This document shows, piece by piece, positions 1 through 4,310 of a stretch of 6,341 bases of DNA. Within the stretch, counting starts at the first letter, position 1. Each line of letters opens with the position of its first letter. The DNA comes from Acidobacteriota bacterium (GTDB lineage: Bacteria; Acidobacteriota; Terriglobia; Acidoferrales; UBA7541): contig JAFAZL010000174.1 in the NCBI GenBank assembly GCA_019239815.1, positions 1 to 6,341 of the forward strand. The letters are read 5' to 3'. A program made the translations under genes and the position numbers. The notes beneath the pieces were generated by a model that did not search any database, had not been told where the DNA came from, and worked only from the letters and a program-made list of their open reading frames with translations.

Positions 1-1
1 T

Positions 2-493
2 CGCACCATCTTCAATCCGGCGGGCGTTGGCCTCACCGGCTCCATCGTCAACCCGCTCTGCAACGACGGCGCTGGCGGCGCTACGCGCATCGCCACGGCC
101 ACTTCTCCGACCTGCGCCGACGCCAACATCGTCGGCTACGTCGCCGCCAATCCGGCCGCTCGCTTCATCCAGGCCGGCGTCGGCACCATGCCCACCACGG
201 GTCGCAACACCGTCAGCACGCCCGGACTCAACATCTGGAACATGTCAATCTTCAAGACCAACAAACTGACCGAGCGCACCTCGCTCCAGTTCCGCTTCCA
301 GACGTACAACACCTTCAACCACCGCAATCCGAGCATCGGTCTGCCTACCAACAACGGCACGATCGATCAGAACTCCAACGCCAACCCGCTGAACGCCGGC
401 TACATCTTTGTCACTTCGCCGACGTTCCTCAATAAATTTGCTTTCGACGGCGGCTCCCGCACCATGGAGCTGGGCCTCCGCCTCGTCTTTTAA
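2..493 (+). CDS. TonB-dependent receptor (Oar-like), C-terminal fragment
   Basis: Only the last 163 codons are in the window; the frame is open from base 2 and ends at TAA 491-493. The visible part matches the C-terminal beta-barrel of acidobacterial TonB-dependent receptors that carry an N-terminal carboxypeptidase-regulatory-like domain. It shows the typical run GRNTVSTPGLNIWNMSIFK, then TERTSLQFRFQTYNTFNHRNPS, and closes with a short amphipathic strand ending in Phe (LGLRLVF), the usual C-terminal signature recognised by the BAM outer-membrane assembly machinery. Such proteins span the outer membrane and import large or scarce substrates with energy from TonB-ExbBD; the substrate cannot be read from this fragment. 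The plug domain, TonB box and signal peptide would lie upstream of the window. The gene converges with cutA across a palindrome. The family call is strong from the motif pattern; the substrate is unknown. Confidence 0.85.
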   Translation, partial: RTIFNPAGVGLTGSIVNPLCNDGAGGATRIATATSPTCADANIVGYVAANPAARFIQAGVGTMPTTGRNTVSTPGLNIWNMSIFKTNKLTERTSLQFRFQTYNTFNHRNPSIGLPTNNGTIDQNSNANPLNAGYIFVTSPTFLNKFAFDGGSRTMELGLRLVF

Positions 494-501
494 CAATCCG
501 C

Positions 502-548
502 TGCCGAGACTATGTAGGGGCGCAGCACTGCTGCGCCCCATCTCGGCA
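502..548. repeat. Nested palindrome between convergent genes
   Basis: Two inverted repeats are nested. The outer arms TGCCGAGA (502-509) and TCTCGGCA (541-548) are perfect 8-bp complements. The inner arms GGGGCGCAGCA (517-527) and TGCTGCGCCCC (529-539) are perfect 11-bp complements around one base. It sits between the stop codons of the receptor gene and cutA, so it could act as a bidirectional transcription stop or mRNA 3'-end protector. No T-tract follows on either strand, so it is not a classical intrinsic terminator. A REP-like multicopy intergenic element is the other possibility; copy number cannot be judged here. Confidence 0.6.
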
Positions 549-559
549 CAATTTCTACT

Positions 560-889
560 TCAATGCACGCTCTCTGCCACCCAGTGCAAGTATTCCTTCG
601 ATCCAGACTTAATCTCTATCACCACAAACTCCGGCACCTCATAGCTATGCAACCTTTTCACTTCCTTCTCCAACTCCCCTAACCGCGAACTCACAGTCTT
701 CATCACCAACAAAAACTCCCGCCCCGTTTCCACCTTGCCCTTCCACCAATAAATCGACTCCACCGCCGCCGTCGCAATATTCACGCAAGCCGCCAATCTC
801 TTCTCCACAACTCCGCGCGCAATCTTCCGCGCCTCCTTCATCGACCCGCAGGTCACCAACACTACGCATTTTCCTTTTCCAGCCACCAT
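560..889 (-). CDS. cutA: CutA1 divalent-cation tolerance protein
   Basis: The product is a 109-residue protein, the normal length of bacterial CutA1, a small trimeric cytoplasmic protein with a ferredoxin-like fold. Family hallmarks are all present: an N-terminal beta strand ending VTCGSMKEA (about 12-20), LAACVNI (32-38), IYWWKGK (46-52), HSYEVPE (81-87) and a C-terminal YLHWV (100-104). CutA1 is linked genetically to copper and other divalent metal tolerance, but its biochemical role is still unclear. An open frame reaches TTG at 890-892, but ATG at 887-889 is preferred because GGAGG lies 7 bases before it. The gene converges with the TonB receptor and is divergent from the phosphohexomutase, so it is probably transcribed alone. 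Confidence 0.93.
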   Translation of the reverse strand: MVAGKGKCVVLVTCGSMKEARKIARGVVEKRLAACVNIATAAVESIYWWKGKVETGREFLLVMKTVSSRLGELEKEVKRLHSYEVPEFVVIEIKSGSKEYLHWVAESVH

Positions 890-947
890 CAATCGCCCTC
901 CGCCCCTACAGCATCACACCAACTATTTTTTTCCGCCGTCCCCGCGC

Positions 948-954
948 TAGAATA
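948..954. promoter_or_regulatory. Possible shared -10 elements between cutA and mutase
   Basis: TAGAATA reads as a -10-like TAGAAT on the plus strand (948-953) and as TATTCT on the minus strand (954-949). On the plus strand it would place a transcription start at about 960-961, immediately at the ATG (962) of the mutase, which has no Shine-Dalgarno sequence. That fits a leaderless transcript. No good -35 hexamer is visible in either direction; upstream of the plus -10 there is only a T-run at 925-932. The call rests on position and the absence of an RBS. Confidence 0.35.
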
Positions 955-961
955 CCCCGCC

Positions 962-2401
962 ATGACACCATCTCCATCAGCCTCACCTACATCCCCCATC
1001 AAATTTGGCACCTCCGGCTGGCGCGGGCTCATCGCCGACGATTTCACCTTCGCCAACGTCCGCCTCGCCGTCACCGCCATCGCCGGGCACGTCAACGACG
1101 CCAAGAAAAACTCCACCATCCTCGTCGGCTACGACCCCCGCTTCTATTCCGAAGAATTCTCGCAACTCGCCGTCGACATTCTCCAGCAACACAAAATCAA
1201 AACCCTCCTCTGCGAGACTTTTACGCCCACCCCCGCCGTCGCCTACGAAATCCAGCGCACCAAGATCGACGGCGCCATCAACTTCACCGCCAGCCATAAC
1301 CCCGCCCAATACCATGGCCTGAAATTCTCCGGCCCGGATGCGGGACCCGCACTTCCTGAAGTCACCAAAGACATCGAAGCCCGCGCCGCCAAGCTCGCAG
1401 CGCAAGGCCCGATCGCCAAGCCGCCGCGCCACGAAAACACGAAATCCGAAATGGTGAATCTCCGCGACACCTACCTCAAGCGCCTCGGCGAACTCGTCAA
1501 ATTCGACGTACTCAAAAAAGGCAAGGCCAAATTCGTCGTCGACGCCCTCCACGGCTGCGGCGCCGGCTATCTAGACAAAGTTCTCCACGACCACGGTGTC
1601 CAAATCACCGCGATGCGCACCAATCGCGACACGCTCTTCGACGGCACCGGCCCCGACGTCTCCGAAGAAAATCTTGCTCCGCTCCGTGACGCCGTAAAAA
1701 AATCCGGCTCAGCCGCGGGCTTAGCCACCGACGGCGACGCCGACCGTTTCGGCATCATCGATCGCGACGGCACCTGGGTTTCTCCGAATCACATTCTCGC
1801 TCTCGTCTACGACTATCTCGTCGAATCGCGCGGCTGGAACATGCCCGCGGCTCGCAGCGTCGCCACATCCCAAATGATTGACGCCGCGGCAAAATCCCAC
1901 GGCCAAACCACCTACCAGACTCCCGTCGGCTTCAAATACATCGGCCAGCTCATCCGCGAAGACAAAATCGCTATGGGCGGCGAAGAGAGCGCCGGCCTCA
2001 CCATCCGCGGCCACGTCCCCGAAAAGGACGGCATCCTCGCCTGCCTGCTCGTCGCCGAAATGCTCGCCGCTCGCGGCGGTTCGATCGAAGAGCAGGTAGC
2101 CGCTCTCTTCAAGAAACTCGGACGCCAATTCTGGCCCGTCCGCGAAAATCTCCATCTCAGCGACGAACAGAAAGCAAACGCGATCAAGAAGGTCGCCGTG
2201 GATTCTTCGACACTTCTTGGCCGGAAAGTTGTATCGGTCGATCGCACCGATGGCGCAAAATTCGTCTTCGACGACGGAAGCTGGATGCTGCTGCGCTTGT
2301 CCGGCACCGAGCCGCTCTTGCGGCTCTATATCGAAGCCGACAGCGCAAAGGCATCCGCGAAGCTGACGGAAGAGGCGACGAAGTGGGTTCTCGCGCAGTG
2401 A
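962..2401 (+). CDS. Phosphoglucomutase/phosphomannomutase family protein
   Basis: The product is a 479-residue alpha-D-phosphohexomutase, close to the usual family length, with all four catalytic loops intact. They are the N-terminal KFGTSGWRG (14-22), the phosphoserine loop TASHNP with Ser111, the metal-binding loop DGDADR (257-262), the sugar-binding loop GGEESAG (339-345) and the phosphate-binding loop RLSGTEP (445-451). These enzymes interconvert hexose 1- and 6-phosphates in the cytoplasm through a bisphosphate intermediate, feeding glycogen, nucleotide-sugar and cell-wall glycan synthesis. Glucose versus mannose preference cannot be decided by eye. The sequence is not an obvious GlmM, which would have a different N-terminus and length (about 445). 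ATG 962 is the only sensible start but has no Shine-Dalgarno site; a TAGAAT box 9-14 bases upstream suggests leaderless expression. The 3' end overlaps ftsB, so the two are probably one operon. Confidence 0.95.
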   Translation: MTPSPSASPTSPIKFGTSGWRGLIADDFTFANVRLAVTAIAGHVNDAKKNSTILVGYDPRFYSEEFSQLAVDILQQHKIKTLLCETFTPTPAVAYEIQRTKIDGAINFTASHNPAQYHGLKFSGPDAGPALPEVTKDIEARAAKLAAQGPIAKPPRHENTKSEMVNLRDTYLKRLGELVKFDVLKKGKAKFVVDALHGCGAGYLDKVLHDHGVQITAMRTNRDTLFDGTGPDVSEENLAPLRDAVKKSGSAAGLATDGDADRFGIIDRDGTWVSPNHILALVYDYLVESRGWNMPAARSVATSQMIDAAAKSHGQTTYQTPVGFKYIGQLIREDKIAMGGEESAGLTIRGHVPEKDGILACLLVAEMLAARGGSIEEQVAALFKKLGRQFWPVRENLHLSDEQKANAIKKVAVDSSTLLGRKVVSVDRTDGAKFVFDDGSWMLLRLSGTEPLLRLYIEADSAKASAKLTEEATKWVLAQ

Positions 2402-2745
2402 ACGAAACCGTAGAAAATCAGATCAGCGAATTCCTGAAGCAGCACGGCCGCACGGTCCTCGGCCTCTTCGTCCTCGCCCTCGTCGTCCACGACATCTTTG
2501 GCACGCACGGCTTCATCGCCATGCGCCGCACGCAACTCGAAATCCAGCGCGTCCGCAAAGATATCGACCGCCTCAACTCCGAAAACATCCAGCTCAGCGA
2601 TCAAGTCAAAGCCCTGAAGTCCGACCCGCACGCCATCGAACGTATCGCCCGCGAAGAACTGCAACGCGCCAAACCCGGTGAAGTCATCATCCGCGTCCCC
2701 CAACTGCCGCCACCGACTGACTCCCCCAACGCTGCCAAGCCCTGA
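2383..2745 (+). CDS. ftsB: FtsB/DivIC-like septum formation initiator
   Basis: The product is a 120-residue bitopic membrane protein with the architecture of FtsB/DivIC. It has a short cytoplasmic N-terminus, one membrane helix (about 24-40), a periplasmic coiled coil (about 47-80: RRTQLEIQRVRKDIDRL and on) and the family's C-terminal motif DPHAIERIAREEL (81-93) followed by KPGEVIIR (97-104). FtsB bridges FtsL and FtsQ in the divisome and helps activate septal peptidoglycan synthesis. Two GTG starts are possible. GTG 2383 has AGAGG 7 bases upstream and overlaps the mutase by 19 bases. GTG 2398 overlaps its stop as GTGA, a translational-coupling arrangement, but has no nearby Shine-Dalgarno site. 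The membrane helix is intact either way. The tail after the motif is short and proline-rich. An intrinsic terminator follows 45 bases downstream. The FtsB/DivIC family call is firm; the exact orthologue name is less so. Confidence 0.85.
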   Translation: MGSRAVNETVENQISEFLKQHGRTVLGLFVLALVVHDIFGTHGFIAMRRTQLEIQRVRKDIDRLNSENIQLSDQVKALKSDPHAIERIAREELQRAKPGEVIIRVPQLPPPTDSPNAAKP

Positions 2746-2789
2746 GTGTTCCGGGCCTCGCTTGGCCCTTCGCGTTCGCAGGAACCAAG

Positions 2790-2815
2790 ATGGGGGCATA
2801 CCCCCATATTTTCTT
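2790..2815 (+). terminator. Intrinsic terminator of the mutase-ftsB operon
   Basis: ATGGGGG (2790-2796) and CCCCCAT (2801-2807) form a perfect 7-bp, G/C-rich stem with a CATA loop, followed at once by ATTTTCTT (2808-2815). It lies 45 bases after the ftsB stop on the same strand. The minus strand has an A-run instead of a T-run before the stem and no T-tract after it, so it should work only in the plus direction. Confidence 0.75.
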
Positions 2816-2987
2816 AAGAGTGCGCAAGTTGTTCCCTTTGAGTGGATTGCGAAATCTACGAAAAACAAGAGTGTGGAGGTGATTGATTCTAATGGGGTTG
2901 GAGCGAGGCGTAAATCGAAAATCCTCGGGACTGGGAGATTGCGATCGTGAAGGAGAGATTCCGAATGGGGCGCGACTGACACGGGAA

Positions 2988-3016
2988 AGGATACCAGAGA
3001 AAACATGCCTTGTCAA
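2988..3016 (-). promoter_or_regulatory. Strong sigma70-type promoter on the minus strand
   Basis: On the minus strand TTGACA (3016-3011), a perfect -35, is followed after exactly 17 bases by TATCCT (2993-2988), a 4/6 match to the -10 consensus. Transcription would start near 2981 and run towards and then antisense to ftsB. No convincing reading frame starts downstream, so the product, if any, would be a non-coding or antisense RNA. The four TTCGAA sites lie directly upstream, the nearest centred about 60 bases before the predicted start. Confidence 0.5.
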
Positions 3017-3033
3017 TTACTATTTACGATACG

Positions 3034-3121
3034 GTTATTCGAATAACGAAGTGAAGCGTTCGAACACGAAAATGATGTGTTCGAACGAGGAACTGCGGAG
3101 TTCGAATAGAGAAAGGAGAAT
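3034..3121. repeat. Four TTCGAA sites at exact 21-bp spacing
   Basis: TTCGAA occurs at 3038, 3059, 3080 and 3101, each exactly 21 bp from the next. The first is embedded in a 14-bp perfect palindrome GTTATTCGAATAAC (3034-3047); the second and third are GTTCGAAC (3058-3065, 3079-3086). Within the 21-bp unit, positions 12-13 are AA and position 16 is G in all four copies, and positions 8, 11, 15, 19 and 21 agree in three, so it is an imperfect direct repeat as well as a set of palindromes. It can be read as phased binding sites two helical turns apart, or as a degenerate 21-bp tandem repeat of a kind seen in intergenic regions of several soil phyla. Confidence 0.75.
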
Positions 3122-3145
3122 GGGTCCGACGCTCACGGGCCCTCT

Positions 3146-3175
3146 CAACTTTTCCCAGGATCGAGTTGGATTTTT
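3146..3175 (+). terminator. Weak hairpin with T-run
   Basis: CAACT (3146-3150) and AGTTG (3164-3168) can pair, with flanking G-T pairs possible on both sides, and TTTTT follows at 3171-3175. The stem is short and the 13-base loop is large, so termination would be poor. It faces plus-strand transcription in the gene-poor stretch and read-through into the antisense of the CPBP gene. No comparable structure with a T-tract serves the CPBP gene itself. Confidence 0.2.
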
Positions 3176-3181
3176 AGTAGT

Positions 3182-4186
3182 TCAAAGCGTCCGAAAGAGG
3201 AAATGCCACAGCGCATCCACTAGCGCGTGCACAATCGCCGACGCAAACATCGACTGTGTCTTCCGCCATGTCCACCCGTAAAACATCCCGGCGATCGACG
3301 CCAGCAAGACGTACCGCCAGTTCGGAAACCCCATGTTCGTGATATGCGAAAAACCAAACAAAATCGAGGCGATCACCCAACCGACAGTTTCGTTTTTCGC
3401 GGTCCTCTGCAACATGTTCTGCGATAACCCGCGAAACAAAAACTCCTCCGGCCACGCGGTGAAGCAAAGAATCGCCAGCGACATCAGCGGCAGTGCCCTC
3501 AGCTCTCGCCAGTGAGGCCTGAATTCAACAAAGTGCATCGCGGTCGCCAGTGGGATCGCGATCGCAGCAAACACAAGGAAGCTGCCGAATATGTAGAGAG
3601 ACCAGCGCGGGCCCCATCCGATGTTGTAGCCGGTGCCCTCGAACTCTCGTACGAGCAAAAATGCCGCAATGGCAACGGACACGCACAGGAGGACCGTGAG
3701 AATGTAAGCAAAGCGAACACCACCGGGCGATGGCCACAAATCATGCGTCGGCGAAAATTTCACCGCGGTCCAAACGCCAGCGATCGTAAGGTAGTCCTGC
3801 CACGCCCCCGGCGCGGCGCGACGCGCGGTACTAGCCAGCGCAAGCGGCACGAAAATAAAAATGAAGACGGCCCCGACGCGTGCGAATGTGAAAGAACCGG
3901 TTCCAACGACGAAGATCAGGTAGGCGAGAAACGCAGCCGCGCCGAGAAGATAACCGGCTGCGGACCCGAAGCGAGAGCGAACAAACTCGAGAAGTTCTCG
4001 ATTGGCAAAGAAAATAGCTGCGGCGATGTATATGGAGAATGTGGTGAGTGTCGCGGCGGAATCGCCTCGGCCAAAGCGGGCAACCACGGCGTAGATGATG
4101 CCAATGAGCGTCAGCCCCGCCCAAACCGCGAAGGCGCCAACCGGACCGATTTGATGTTTTGGCGGCAAGAGCGAATTGTAACGCAA
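3182..4186 (-). CDS. CPBP family intramembrane glutamic endopeptidase (Abi/Rce1-like)
   Basis: The product is a polytopic inner-membrane protein of up to 334 residues with about eight to ten hydrophobic segments (roughly 17-37, 46-62, 77-97, 102-118, 155-178, 196-216, 232-250, 268-283, 290-308, 312-330). All three CPBP motifs are in its C-terminal third: EEFLFRG with Glu247, Glu248 and Arg252; FxxxH at Phe277-His281; and HALVD at His320-Asp324. This is the Rce1-type catalytic core that cleaves peptides within the membrane; bacterial members act in CAAX-like processing, bacteriocin self-protection or unknown roles, and the substrate here is unknown. No ATG or GTG start is available near the N-terminus. 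TTG 4186-4184 opens the frame but lacks a Shine-Dalgarno site; TTG 4168-4166 (residue 7) follows a TACAAT box by 6 bases and is an alternative leaderless start. It is divergent from the acyltransferase. Confidence 0.9.
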   Translation of the reverse strand: MRYNSLLPPKHQIGPVGAFAVWAGLTLIGIIYAVVARFGRGDSAATLTTFSIYIAAAIFFANRELLEFVRSRFGSAAGYLLGAAAFLAYLIFVVGTGSFTFARVGAVFIFIFVPLALASTARRAAPGAWQDYLTIAGVWTAVKFSPTHDLWPSPGGVRFAYILTVLLCVSVAIAAFLLVREFEGTGYNIGWGPRWSLYIFGSFLVFAAIAIPLATAMHFVEFRPHWRELRALPLMSLAILCFTAWPEEFLFRGLSQNMLQRTAKNETVGWVIASILFGFSHITNMGFPNWRYVLLASIAGMFYGWTWRKTQSMFASAIVHALVDALWHFLFRTL

Positions 4187-4209
4187 GGGCAGGAAGTCGA
4201 CAGTTGATG

Positions 4210-4233
4210 GTCGAAAGCAGAAAATCGTTCGAC
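4210..4233. promoter_or_regulatory. Inverted repeat in the divergent promoter region
   Basis: GTCGAA (4210-4215) and TTCGAC (4228-4233) are perfect 6-bp complements separated by 12 bases. They lie in the 108-bp gap between the divergent CPBP and acyltransferase genes, a natural place for a shared operator. The half-site differs by one base from the TTCGAA motif repeated at 3038-3106. No clear -35/-10 pair for the acyltransferase was found in this gap. Confidence 0.35.
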
Positions 4234-4277
4234 TTCTGAGAACGCTCCGGGAAGAATCGAGTCCTTAGGACGGAGGA

Positions 4278-4310
4278 ATGCGCACAGCTTCGGTGTGCGC
4301 TCAGGATTGA
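4278..4310 (+). CDS. Possible 10-codon leader ORF of the acyltransferase
   Basis: ATG 4278 opens a frame encoding MRTASVCAQD and ending at TGA 4308-4310. AGGA (4267-4270) lies 7 bases before the ATG, a good Shine-Dalgarno distance. The stop overlaps TTG 4307-4309, an in-frame candidate start of the acyltransferase, as TTGA. Most of the leader lies in a hairpin, GCGCACA (4280-4286) pairing with TGTGCGC (4294-4300) around a loop that can close as a C(TTCG)G tetraloop. This could be a coupled leader peptide; it could also be a start-region frameshift or chance. Confidence 0.3.
   Translation: MRTASVCAQD

Larger units (their letters stand above)
2816..3181. other. Gene-poor stretch between convergent genes
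   Basis: These 366 bases separate the ftsB terminator from the stop codon of the CPBP gene; no open frame resembles a known protein. Base composition is less GC-rich and more purine-skewed on the plus strand than in the flanking genes. It holds a minus-strand promoter (2988-3016), a phased TTCGAA array (3034-3121), an isolated perfect Shine-Dalgarno-like GGAGGTGAT (2875-2883) and a weak plus-strand hairpin with T-run (3146-3175). A second, weaker minus-strand promoter-like pair is TTTACG (2914-2909), 17 bases, then TAGAAT (2891-2886). It may be a decayed mobile or repeat element or a non-coding RNA locus. Confidence 0.5.

Noticed and set aside
245..541. 98-codon minus-strand frame opposite the TonB receptor
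   Set aside because: Antisense shadow; the plus strand shows the receptor's conserved C-terminus.
890..892. TTG start for cutA one codon upstream
   Set aside because: ATG at 887-889 has better spacing (7 bases) to GGAGG.
983..1552. 189-codon minus-strand frame inside the mutase gene
   Set aside because: Shadow of a GC-rich gene with all catalytic motifs on the plus strand; the translation is Gly/Asp/Glu-rich as expected from antisense codon bias.
2326..3006. 226-codon open frame on the minus strand covering ftsB antisense and part of the gap
   Set aside because: Its ATG at 3006 lies upstream of the predicted transcription start, has no properly spaced SD, and most of its length is a shadow of ftsB and the mutase. 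The translation is low-complexity and resembles no family.
2687..3016. 109-codon minus-strand frame starting at a TTG inside the -35 box
   Set aside because: The start codon is part of TTGACA itself, so it could not be on the transcript from that promoter; no family similarity.
3034..3121. CRISPR array or plasmid-type iterons
   Set aside because: Units are 21 bp with no 28-37 bp repeats or unique spacers, and no cas, rep or DnaA-box context is present.
3146..3181. Terminator for the CPBP gene
   Set aside because: The hairpin is weak and its T-run is on the plus strand, so it does not serve minus-strand transcription; no other candidate was found.
3512..4207. 231-codon plus-strand frame antisense to the CPBP gene
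   Set aside because: Highly charged, Arg/Glu/Asn-rich antisense product; the opposite strand carries three intact CPBP motifs and membrane helices.
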